Below are positions 42,547 through 51,973 of a stretch of 52,252 nt of DNA, piece after piece. The notes below the pieces were generated by a model, which had not been told where the DNA came from, did no database searches, and was given only the letters and a program-made list of their open reading frames with translations. This stretch comes from Acanthamoeba lenticulata (taxonomy: Eukaryota; Discosea; Longamoebia; Acanthamoebidae). Position 1 is the stretch's first letter; each line of letters starts with the position of its first letter. The stretch is from assembly GCA_002179805.1 (NCBI GenBank), contig NAVB01001623.1:1-52252 (forward strand), given 5' to 3'. Position numbers and translations under genes: made by a program.

Positions 42547-45362
42547 GGACTCGCCTCGTCGGCTGCGCAGAAGGGGTGGTATTGACTACGCCCAGTCCGT
42601 GAGGATCGGCCGAGCACTCAAGGAAGGGTCGATCAACGAGGGCTCCTTCCAGGAGTTCTTGGCCATCGGGCAGGAATATGCGGTACCCCTGCCCGGTGCT
42701 GATTCGTCCGGCTTGAGGTGTGCTTACACGCCCTGGTTCTGAACAGGGCGGCATGGTGGACGACTCTGCCGACTGGACAGAGGGCCTCCAGCTGCGCAAG
42801 ATGTCGTCCAAGGACCAAATCATAGCTGGCCACCCTGAAAAGCTGCTGTCTCATCTGGTCGACCTGCAGGAGCAGGGTATGTTCTCTTGGATCTCAACAT
42901 TCACTTCTTTTGACTCACTGTTTGGCGGACGGGTACATGCAGACCGAGCGTTTGTGGACGAGTTTTTGTTCTCCTACCGCAACTTCTGGACCTCGGAAGA
43001 GCTTCTCGCCTTCCTTTTCAAACGGTAACGTACCTCCGCATGCCAGGGCTGGTGGCACCGTGCCGGAGTCTCACAGCACTCGCGCTGGGGCGCGCATCAG
43101 ATACCTCTTCCTACCAGACGAAACCATCACGCAGAGGCAGATGATGCTGTGGGCCAAGTATCTGCCCCTTATACAGAGCCGCGTGGTCAACGTCCTCCGC
43201 AAATGTACCAAGGCTCGCCCAATCAAAACTCTTCCTGTATTCCCCTTCACTCACAACCCGCTGCAGGGCTGGCGGCGCACTTTTATGACTTTGAGAGCAA
43301 CATTGCGCTGCTGCAGGAACTCGAATGCTTCCTCGAGAATGTCATCAAGCCAACTCAACCCAACGAAAAGTGGTACACTTCGCTCAAGGTGCTCATCCAG
43401 GAGCAGGTATGCTGCCCCTCCTCCCACCTACGCTGGACATCACACGCCAACTCGCGGGTTCACAGGTGGCCATCACGTCGCCGCTCGAGATCCGGTGGGA
43501 CGAGCCCGCAGCGTCGGACATCTTCAAGGCGGCGGCCATGCGCGAGGAGTCTGGCATCCCGACCACCGTCGTCAAGAAGAACAAGCAGCTTTACTGCAAG
43601 TGCTTCATGGGCATACACGCCGTGGACTGGATGATGAAGCACATCCGGAGCGCCACGAGCGCCGAAGCCGCCATCCAGGTTCGTCATCACGTTGCTACCT
43701 CGTACACAAATGTGTTTGCTCTCTTTTGATCTTGGGTGCCCACAGATATACGACAATCTGTTGGCCAAGGGCATCATCGTCCCGCTTGATGACAAGACGA
43801 TGAAGAAGGGCAAGACGATCTCTTTTAATTGCGGGAAGGACATGTACCGATTCGCCGACGGGGTAAGGGCCCTTTTCCTCCCACAGCCCCAAGGGCAACC
43901 GCTGACTTGAGACTCTCCCAGCCGGTGACGCAGCAGCCACCATTCGACTACGTGTCGCCTACGCAACGACGGCGGTCGTCGGTCATTCTCTCCTTGGCCT
44001 CTGCCCACCCGGCCGATCTGGGCCGGCAGCTCACCCTCTACTCGGCCCACATGTACAAGTGCGTCGACCTCCTTCTGCATCCCCTTTTGGGGCATGTGAT
44101 TGAACGGATCGAGCCGGTTATGCAGAAAGATCATCCCGAGCGAGATGATGGCCTACTGCGGGAATGACAAGGCCCGGAAGACGCTGCGGCGAACGGCGGG
44201 GATTTGTGCTGCCATTGCTGGCGGAGGGAAGGGAGGAAGCGGCATAGTGCCGCCCGTGACCGCTTCACCAGCCACAAAGCGGCTGATGGTGCAGATGGCC
44301 AACTACGCAGCTTTCACCACCCACTGGGATACGGTACCCCTCCCCTCTTTCCGCGTCTTTTGTTGTTCGATTAGTTCCTGATGAGGCCCTCGCTCTCGCA
44401 GGTGGCCCGGTGGGCGACCGGCCAAGTCCTGAGCTGCTCCGGCATGGCCCAGCGGATCGACGTTGTACGAGCCTTGGTGAAGACTGCGCAGGTAACTGCT
44501 GGGCTTTCCCGTTGGCGTACGTGTCGTGTTCGGGTGGGAGAGGAACTGACTTGCGCGTCCTCGCGTACACACGTACGCACACGTCTGCCAACAGACACTG
44601 CTGGAGGAGAACAACTTCTTTGACCTGTCGGCCATTGTGTGCGGCCTCAATAACTCGTCCGTCTCGCGATTGGCCAACACGTGGAAGGTGCTGAGCGCCG
44701 TTCTCCACCTGGTCCTTTTGGCGGCTTCACTTGACGGGTTCAACTGAACGGGCGGTCTCTCACAGGGAGTGGGCAAAGACCTGCGCAAGAAGTTTCGGGC
44801 GCTCCTGCAGCTGATCTCGCCCGAGGATTCCTACCGCGCCCTGCGGGAGGCCACACAGGCCGCAGTAGCTGCACACAAGGCATGCCTCCCTTCCCACGAA
44901 CTTTTTTATTATTTATTTATTTATTATGAACTGTAATTTATTTATTTATTATTATTTATTATTCTTTATCACCAACTTACAGTTGGTGGCGTTGTGGCTA
45001 ATGTGCAGCCGGTGGTGCCGCACATTGCAATCTATGCGATCGACCTGGAGCACATGTCGCAAGTGCCAAATCAGCTGCCGGACGGGATGATCAACTGGCA
45101 CAAGATGCGGGTGGTGTCTTCCATCGCGGCGGAAATGGTGTCGCTTCGAGAGAGTGCCTACGAGATCGCTCCTTTGCCTGAGTATCAAGAGGTACGACCT
45201 CACCCTCATCCCCATCGTGAGAATGCGACGTAGCTAACATTTTCTCTCTTTTCTTGGTTGCTGCAGTTTGTCTCCAAGATCGAGGCCCCACCTGCGCAGG
45301 AGGACGCCACCCTCTGGCGGCGTTCCCTCCAGCTGGAACCACGCGAAAGTGACAAGTCGTGA
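42547..45362 (+). CDS. Ras guanine-nucleotide exchange factor with internal DEP domain (5' end unresolved)
   Basis: The first recognised exon (42547, after TTCGCAG) reads GGIDYAQSVRIGRALKEGSI. RasGEF-N motifs follow: QIIAGHPEKLLSHLVD; AFVDEFLFSYRNFWTSEELL; RVVNVLRK; AAHFYDFESNIALLQELECF. A DEP domain comes next: KKNKQLYCKCFMGIHAVDWM; IYDNLLAKGIIVPLDD; KTISFNCGKDMYRF. The catalytic CDC25 domain has LGRQLTLYSAHMYK, KIIPSEMMAYCGND, VARWATGQVLSC, TLLEENNFFDLSAIVCGLNN and VVPHIAIYAIDLEHMSQVPN with NWHKMRVVSSIAAEM. It ends in LPEYQEFVSKIEAPP and stops at 45360-45362. The protein loads GTP on Ras, and the DEP domain usually supports membrane or receptor binding. The gene is intron-rich and lies 165 bp upstream of a Ras gene on the same strand. 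Confidence 0.83.
44903..44968. repeat. AT-rich (TTTA/TTA)n tract in a RasGEF intron
   Basis: About 65 bp are almost purely A and T, built of ATTT and ATT units. They lie between the exon ending VAAHK and the exon starting PVVPHIAIYAIDLEH. Confidence 0.85.
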
Positions 45363-45527
45363 GTGCACGCCCTTCTCTCCCAATTTTGGTTCCCACTTCC
45401 TGTTTACCTTGGCCTGCGTTCAAAACAACAAACGGATTTCTGTTCTGTTGAACCCATTTTCGGGCGGCTTTCTTTATTTGGGTTAGCGACCGTTGGAAAA
45501 GCAGGCCTGCGAGTTCGAGGAGGATAG

Positions 45528-46112
45528 ATGTCACGAACACCGAGCCATGTCTCCACTTACAAGCTGGTTGTGGTGGGGGCGGGAGGCGTGGGGAAGTCCT
45601 GCCTCGTCATCCAGTTTGTTCATCAGACTTGGGACCTGAGCGAAGATTACGATCCAACGATAGAAGACCACTACACAAAGATCGTAGAGATTGATGGCAT
45701 TTTGTGCAACCTCGACATCCTAGACACTGCGGGCCAGGAAGGGTTTTCCGCCCTACGAGACCTCTACCTCCGAGATGGGGATGGCTATCTGCTTGTCTAC
45801 TCCATCCTCGAGCGTGCGACGTTTGAAGAGGTCACCACCTTCAGAAATCAGATCCTGCGGAGCAAGGACGACGTGCCAATGATCTTGGTGGGCAACAAGT
45901 GCGACCACGAAGCGCGCAAGGTAGAGACCAAGGAGGGTGAAGACCTCGCACGATCATTTGGGTGTATGTTCCTGGAGTCATCTGCTAAGCTGCGCATCAA
46001 CGTAGAGGCCGCCTTCTTCGACGTTGTTCGCGAGATTCGACGACGACAGGAGGGCGTGCCAGCGCACACGCTCACGCCCCGCACACGCAAGTTCATGTGT
46101 TTTCTCTTTTGA
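45528..46112 (+). CDS. Ras-family small GTPase, intronless
   Basis: This is a 194-residue GTPase. The G1/P-loop is [19 protein letters not shown], the switch I/effector segment [11 protein letters not shown], and G3 [13 protein letters not shown] with the catalytic Gln present. G4 is NKCD and G5 ESSAKL. The C-terminus ends in the CaaX box CFLF, whose last residue Phe favours geranylgeranylation over farnesylation, so the protein should be membrane-anchored. Compared with canonical Ras (GQEEYSAMRD), the residue two after the catalytic Gln is Gly instead of Glu. The gene has no intron, unlike its neighbours. It lies 165 bp after the RasGEF stop. A short candidate leader intron could end at the TTAG at 45483-45486. 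Confidence 0.95.
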   Translation: MSRTPSHVSTYKLVVVGAGGVGKSCLVIQFVHQTWDLSEDYDPTIEDHYTKIVEIDGILCNLDILDTAGQEGFSALRDLYLRDGDGYLLVYSILERATFEEVTTFRNQILRSKDDVPMILVGNKCDHEARKVETKEGEDLARSFGCMFLESSAKLRINVEAAFFDVVREIRRRQEGVPAHTLTPRTRKFMCFLF

Positions 46113-46193
46113 GCGAAGCGAAACGCCTCAAGCACCTTCACTACTTGTAACATAAATGAACATAAGAGAATCATATTTACACCATAACAGAGT

Positions 46194-47960
46194 TCAAAAC
46201 AGCACAACAAAGAGCAGATGCAGCGCAAGGCAGACGGCCAACAGGCTGACGAACTCGAAGGCCAACCTGCGCCACTTGGTCGACGCCAGCCGCATAGCCG
46301 CATTGCTGTGATGTCGCGCGGTGGCGCCACAGCAGCGCTGCTGCCCTCCGTTGCAGAGGTGGAAGACAACGAGGCACACCAGCGAGAACAGCGCCAGGAC
46401 GCCGTACCAGCCATAGATGAGGAGCTGGCGCGGCAGCAGGCACACGCCAACCTCGAGCCTGTCCTGTACGCACTGGTCCTCTGCCTTGCTGTCATGATCC
46501 TCGCCGCGCTCGTGGTGGCCAGGTGTGCAAGGGCCCGAATGGAGCGCAAGCATGGCGAACGAGGGTCGTGTGTTGCCCTGCAGAAAGCTGAACGTGCCTA
46601 CGGTCTGCTCGGCGATGCCGACGGTCGGACTCGCGGTTGACATCATCGCCGCTGCCTTTGAGCTTGTCCGTCGCTCCAGAGCCGCCACGATGGGCCGCTG
46701 GGCGGCGCCCTCCACCGCCGACGAGTAGGTCAGCGTCGATGTCGATGTCGACCTCGGCCGGCCGGTGTAGTCGACGACAACGCGATCATCGAAGAAGAAG
46801 GTCGTGTTCCACTGATGAAAGACGCTGCTCTCGTAGTTGTCGCTGCCGCCGTCGTCGCGAGTGCTGGGAAAGAAGGAGCCGGTGGGCTCGGTCGACGAGT
46901 GGAGGACCACGCACTGGTCGTGGTCGTCGCCGCTGAACACAAAGAGCGGGCGGACGGCGTCGAGAAGGGTGTGGGTGAGGTCGCGATCAATGAGGCACTT
47001 GTAGGAGAAGCCGCGGCAGTCGGGAATCTGGCGCGAGTTGGTCCGCAGCGGCCCGCACGTTGCGCTCTGCGGGCGCCACAGCGGGACGTGCGTCAGCAGC
47101 ACTCGCGGCTGCCCGCCAGACGCTGCATAACACGAATTCTTAGGAAGAAGAGAAGAGCGACGATGATGACGACAATGTCGGAAGCGAGGACGCACAGGCG
47201 TTGACGTCACGTAGGAAAGCGGCGGTGCGGGCGTAGGCTTGAGGGTCCCAGGTCTCCATCTCGAGCGAGACCGACGAGAGCATAACAAACTCGAAGCGCC
47301 CGACGCGCACGCGCTGGTTGAGCGGCCCGAAGACGCGCTCGTATCGCGCAGTGAGCGCCGGCACGGACTTGATCCGGAAGCCCATGTCGTGGTTGCCCGG
47401 CATGACGTGCAGCCGTGGCGCGGTCCCCGACACCATCGGGTCGGCCGTTTCAACGGCGTGGAACACCCGCGCGTAGCGGTTCACCTCGCGCTCAAACTCG
47501 TCGTCGTCGAGCCTGCGCGTATCGGGCGCCAAGAATAAGGCCAGTCGTTTGTACAGACACGAGAGACAGAGAGAGAGAGAGGGTCAGGTACCACTTGGCC
47601 GAGTCGAGGAGGTCGCCCAGCACGAAGATGTGGGCGGGCGCGAGGTGTCGCTGGAGCAGGCCAAAGTTTCGCCGCATGTAGAGGTCCGAGTAGAACTGCA
47701 CGACGTCGGCCAGCAGACCGCCCTGGCGGGTGAAGCTGTAGGAGTGGCGGTCGGTCAGCTGGGGGTCGGCTATCAGGGCCACATGGTGAACCTGGTGAGG
47801 AAGGGTTAAAAAGATTGGATTGTGAAGAGCATCTCCAGAGGAGAGGAACAAAGAAGGAACTGGTGGGCACCTCAGATGCTGAGGGAGCTGCTGCCGTGGG
47901 CCAGCGGCAGGCCAGGAAGGATAGCTGGAAAACGAGGAACTCGCCCCACACGAGCGTCAT
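46194..47960 (-). CDS. PGAP5/MPPE1-like (Cdc1/Ted1 family) metallophosphoesterase
   Basis: The N-terminal membrane segment MTLVWGEFLVFQLSFLACRW is followed by a short luminal leader and an intron. The phosphoesterase core then has HVALIADPQLTD, IFVLGDLLDSAKW, VMPGNHDMGF and VLLTHVPLW. The late metal site is FSGDDHDQCVV. These are the five calcineurin-type metal motifs: DxH (here DPQ), GD, GNHD, H and GxxH-like. After a long disordered Ser/Thr stretch the protein ends with two hydrophobic helices (YGWYGVLALFSLVCLVVFHL; FEFVSLLAVCLALHLLFVVL). Family members act in the ER/Golgi and remove an ethanolamine-phosphate from GPI anchors. The first motif reads DPQ rather than DxH, which could alter metal binding. 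An upstream exon starting MQRKSIPWAEGT (ATG at 48343-48345) may be the true N-terminus, but I could not find a phase-matched splice. The gene is convergent with Ras (81 bp). Confidence 0.8.
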
Positions 47961-48421
47961 GACCCAGACAGCCTGGCGCACAAGCCAGCTTCATCATCAT
48001 TGGCACCACAAAGGACAACCTGGTGGGTGGATGGCTGAAGGCCACAGCGGTTGTACCAGAAGACACACGAATGCGAGGGAAGCCTGCTGCAGTAGAGTCA
48101 CCGGGAGGGAGAGGTAGGCAATGCGCTCTCTTGCTCCTCTCTGGCATGCAAGAGTATGAGTTGGCGAGTTGGTGGCAAGAAAGGGAGCTCAAACAAAGGG
48201 AGAGCACCACTGATTTGCGCGTTCGCGAGCGGCTGAGCGAAAGAGCAATGCCAGTGTTTGCGTCCCCCACAAGTTCATCGTCAAAAAGCCCTGTTTCCTC
48301 GTCAAGAGAAGTGCCTTCGGCCCAAGGGATGCTTTTGCGTTGCATTAGCACTCCATCAACTACGGCACGCAAAGACGAAAAACGGCGATTGTAAATTTTG
48401 TTAACGAAAAGAGGAAAAAAT
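47961..48421. other. Upstream region of the phosphoesterase gene with a candidate leader exon
   Basis: This 461 bp stretch lies between the phosphoesterase start and the minus-strand tRNA-Ala gene. On the minus strand an ATG at 48343-48345 opens a protein-like segment (SLDEETGLFDDELVGDANT) that could be a cytosolic first exon. No donor with a matching phase was found, so it is not called as coding. No repeats are seen. Confidence 0.35.
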
Positions 48422-48541
48422 TGGAGGAGAAGGGTATCGATCCCTTTACCTCTCGCATGCTAAGCGAGCGCTCTACCATCTGAGCTACACCCCCATTGCT
48501 TCCCCCAGTGAAACAAAGGTCTTCCTGTAGCACTTCACATC
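48416..48541 (-). repeat. Left arm of a 126-bp inverted duplication carrying tRNA-Ala
   Basis: By eye this arm is the exact reverse complement of 51766-51891. It covers 47 bp of 5' flank, the whole 73-nt tRNA gene and the T-run terminator. A 13-bp match (GGATGCCAAATTG on the minus strand, 48560-48572) also recurs just beyond the other arm (51743-51755), so the original duplicated unit was longer. Confidence 0.9.
48422..48494 (-). tRNA. tRNA-Ala (AGC)
   Basis: This is a 73-nt cloverleaf. The acceptor stem is GGGGGTG with CTCCTCC and discriminator A. The D arm is GCTC/GAGC. The anticodon stem is CTCGC/GCGAG with loop TTAGCAT, so the anticodon is AGC. The T arm is AAGGG/CCCTT with loop ATCGATA. 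The G3-U70 pair, the alanine identity element, is present. Position 6-67 is a U-U mismatch. There is no intron and no encoded CCA. A run of six T follows on the minus strand as a Pol III terminator. It is identical to the copy at 51813-51885. Confidence 0.95.
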
Positions 48542-48635
48542 TATATTGTTTTCTTCTACCAATTTGGCATCCTTTTATTTTTTTCATGCCTACCATTCTT
48601 TCGTCTTCGCTCTCGTTCCTTCATACCGCAACTCC

Positions 48636-51563
48636 ATGGCTGAAGGACACGTAGAGGACTGGGACGACGTGGACGATGGCCTTATTCATGGGCTCTTACC
48701 CTTAGAGGTTATGCAGCACATCATGGGCTTCGCCGACCCGACCAGCGTGGCTCGCGCTGAACTTGTGTGCTGCGCGTGGCGCGAAGTTTGCCAGTCGCCG
48801 CACGTATGGGAGGCTGTCTACCGGCACCACTTCTCCCGTCAGCCCTCCCCCAACACCAAAGGTGCGTCAGATTAATTATTAATTATTATGTTTATTATTT
48901 ATTAATTAAATTTACCTCTGTTGATATGCTGGCGCAGATGGCTGGCGTGACCGGTGCGTGAAGGCCACGCTTTCCCTGCGACGGCTGCAGGCGCCGTCGG
49001 CCGATCCCAAGGCCCGGCTGTTCGAGCTCATAAAGTGGTGCGCGGCCTGTGGACACGATCGGGTCCTGGAAGAGCTGCTGCGGGTTGAAGGAGCCAATGT
49101 GACCCTCGATCTACTCAATGGCAAGCCGCCACAGCGCTCTGACCAACCTGAGGGTGATGACGAGCCCAAGGGCAAGTCCCCGATGCACCTTGCGGCCTCA
49201 GCCGGCAGCGTCTGCACGGTCGAGGTGCTCGCCCTCGCCGGTGCCAACGTCAACGCAACCGACATGCGCGGCCATACGCCCGTGGGCTTGGCCGCGACCA
49301 AGGGCTTCCTCGACGTTGTCGAGGTCCTGCTGCGGCACGGCGCCGGCGGCAGCGATTTCACCCGCCTGCTCGAGTCTCAAAGGTGGCGATACGGCAAGAG
49401 CAAAGGCAACCGACCGCTGGCCTTCCAGGTCGCTGCAGGCGGCCACGTCAAGGTCGGCGCACGCACGATGATTGTTCTTGGTTGTTGTCGCCAAAGGCCT
49501 GCTCTCACATGTGTTGGCGCAGATCATGGAATTGTTGCTCGAGCGAGTGGGTGGGCGCGAACAGGCGCTCGCGCTGATCAACGCTGTCGACGCGCGCAGG
49601 GGCCAGACAGTTCTCCACGACGCCGCCGAGAACGACCACACGGCCATGGTCGCCCTCCTCCTCCAGCACGGTGCCGGTACGACCACCTGCCCTCGTTTGG
49701 CTGTGGGCCACTCGCGCGCACACGACCTCACGCACACGCAGACATCAACGCGTTGAGCCAACAGAAGCAGTGGCCGCTGCGACTGGCCACGCTGAACAAC
49801 CGCAGGGCGACCGTGCAGCTGCTCCTCGAGCGCGGCGCCCAGTTCACTTTCTCCCCTGTGCAGGCCAACTCGCACAAGGTGATCACGTCGCCCTTGCACG
49901 TGGCCGCGGAGCATCAAAACGAGGATCTCGTCAAACTTTTCCTCGAGTTTGGCGGGTCCATCAACCTGGCCGGCACCGACGGCCGCACGCCGCTCCACTT
50001 GGCGTTGCGCTCGCGCAACAAGAGCCTGGCCTTTATCCGCCTGCTGCTCGGGCTCGGCGCCAATCCGCAGGCCGTCGACTCGGCCGACAAGGGCGTCCTG
50101 CACTACGCCCTCCAGGTGCTGTCCCGCTGCGCTCTGTCTTTCTTTCAGACTGTCCCAGCCCATGCGCTCTGAGGCCTCATTCAACATCCACACGTGTGGA
50201 TGGCACAGGCGTTCACCAGGCACGAGGACTTGGAGATATTCCGGACTCTGATCGCGGCGGGCGTCGATGTCGTCCCCAAGGAGGTGATCCCGGTTCGTCA
50301 TTCTGCCTTTCTTTTTCTTCAAACGCATGCGACGTGCCCAACAGCTTTTGTGTGCGCGCGCGTGTGTGTGACGACGGCAGCGGTTGGCACGATTGTGCGA
50401 CGGAAGCTGCCCGGTCGATGTCCTGGTCGAGCTACTCGACTTACTGGCGGAGCGTGGCGTCAACTGGCTCGAACCAGGTCGTGCGCTCAACCACACCCCC
50501 TCCCTTCTTGCACCAGCACCATCTACTGACAGGGTGTGAGGTCACGAGAACAGACGTGAGCGCGCCGATGCTCCAAGCCGCCGCCCGAGCTCGGGATGAG
50601 CAAGTTGTGAAACTGTTGCTGGACCGAGGTCAGCACTCTTCTACCCTCCCCCTTCTCTTCTTCCTGTTGAGGGACGAGAACAACAACGACCGAACCACTG
50701 TGACCAGGGATTGACCCGAACGGGCCTGAGGGCAGCCCGTCGCCCCTCCTTGAGGCACTGAGACGGCGCCGTCTCTATTCTCCTAACAGTAACGGATGCT
50801 GGTGGACGACCATTAAGCTCCTTCTGGAGGTACACAAGCTCCCTCCCTCCCTCGGATGTTACCTGTGACGAGCTCGACCAGGGTGCATGCATGTGGTTGA
50901 TGATATCATCTCTTGCTTGTGTGACACCACAGAGGGGCGCCCATGTGTCCTCATGGATTCCCATGCTAGGACATCGTTTGTCCGCCTTGTTCTTCTTGGA
51001 TCTGGCGGAAGACGACTTGAAAGCCGTTGATCTGTTGGTGCGAGTTGCGTGCATACTTGGCCGGTGCGGGCTGGGCTGACGACGTGCGCGTGGTGGTCTC
51101 TCTCTCTCTCTCTCTTGTTGTGGTGTGCGACAGCTGGCGCACGGAGCAGACATCAACGAACGGGACCAAGATGGTGCCACGTTCCTCCTCCACGCGGTCA
51201 CAACGGTAACACCATGGAACTTCAGGCATGCCGAGCGGCTGAAGCGGCTGGTTCTCGAGTTGATCAAGAGTACACCATTGCCCACACATGCACAGATGAA
51301 GGGCGGGCGCGCGGTTGCTCACGACCTGCTGCTGTGGTGTGCGCTCTTGTGCAGGAGGGGCTGATCCTCGCCTGTGCCGTAGATATAACGGCACTGGTGC
51401 CCACCCAATCGTTACTGTGTACAGCAGCGCTGATGTACTCGCCGTCTGCGAGGTCTGGGAAACCTTCCTGCGCGAGCAGGGCTTCCCACCCACTGCCCCT
51501 CCGCCTTTAGCCCAGGACCATGAAGGGACGCAAGCAGAGGAGCAAGCCCAACCCGAAGAATAA
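48636..51563 (+). CDS. F-box protein with ankyrin repeats
   Basis: The start is ATG 48636 (MAEGHVEDWDDVDDGLIHGL). The F-box motif is LLPLEVMQHIMGFADPTSVA followed by RAELVCCAWREVCQSPHVWE. An AT-rich intron (about 48861-48937) precedes a long run of ankyrin repeats, for example SPMHLAASAGSVCTVEVLAL, TPVGLAATKGFLDVVEVLLR, TVLHDAAENDHTAMVALLLQ, SPLHVAAEHQNEDLVKLFLE, TPLHLALRSRNKSLAFIRLL and PMLQAAARARDEQVVKLLLD. It ends with a Pro/Glu/Gln-rich tail (stop 51561-51563). F-box proteins join SCF ubiquitin ligases through Skp1, and the repeats would bind the substrate. Several exons between 50130 and 51300 are short and were only partly resolved. The gene lies between two inverted tRNA-Ala copies. 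Confidence 0.8.
51097..51115. repeat. (TC)n dinucleotide run, intronic
   Basis: Nine TC units lie in the polypyrimidine part of an intron just before the exon for LAHGADINERDQDGATFLLH of the F-box/ankyrin gene. They may help define that acceptor. Confidence 0.8.
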
Positions 51564-51765
51564 CGACCAAGATGGAAGCTGACCAAATGTATTGCTCGTC
51601 CCGATTGCGTTGAAGTAGCTGTTCCCACGCCCTGACTCTGTTCCCCCGTCCTGTTGTGCAGCCAAATGGCCGAGAGTGGTTTTTTTTTTTATCAGTCCTT
51701 TAGAGAACATGCAAGACTTATGTTTCAGAAGGGGAAGCAACGGGATGCCAAATTGTAACAATTTT

Positions 51766-51891
51766 GATGTGAAGTGCTACAGGAAGACCTTTGTTTCACT
51801 GGGGGAAGCAATGGGGGTGTAGCTCAGATGGTAGAGCGCTCGCTTAGCATGCGAGAGGTAAAGGGATCGATACCCTTCTCCTCCAATTTTT
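51766..51891 (+). repeat. Right arm of a 126-bp inverted duplication carrying tRNA-Ala
   Basis: This arm is the exact reverse complement of 48416-48541 as far as I can align by eye. The arms are about 3.2 kb apart, enclose the F-box/ankyrin gene, and their tRNA genes point outward. Confidence 0.9.
51813..51885 (+). tRNA. tRNA-Ala (AGC)
   Basis: It has the same 73-nt sequence and fold as the minus-strand copy: anticodon AGC in loop TTAGCAT, G3-U70 alanine identity pair, discriminator A, U6-U67 mismatch, no intron. The internal Pol III A box (TAGCTCAGATGG) and B box (GGATCGATACC) are present, and a five-T terminator follows at 51887-51891. Confidence 0.95.
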
Positions 51892-51973
51892 ACCTTTTTA
51901 ATTTTTACCTTTTTGTTATCATTCCAAAAAAATACGTGAAGGCCTCGGTTATTTTCTTTTTTAAATCTGGTAG

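Noticed and set aside
45360..45530. Splicing of the RasGEF last exon past its stop into the Ras gene (fusion transcript)
   Set aside because: A GT donor and TTAG acceptor exist, but the joined frame reads the Ras exon out of frame as low-quality sequence. The CDC25 domain is already complete.
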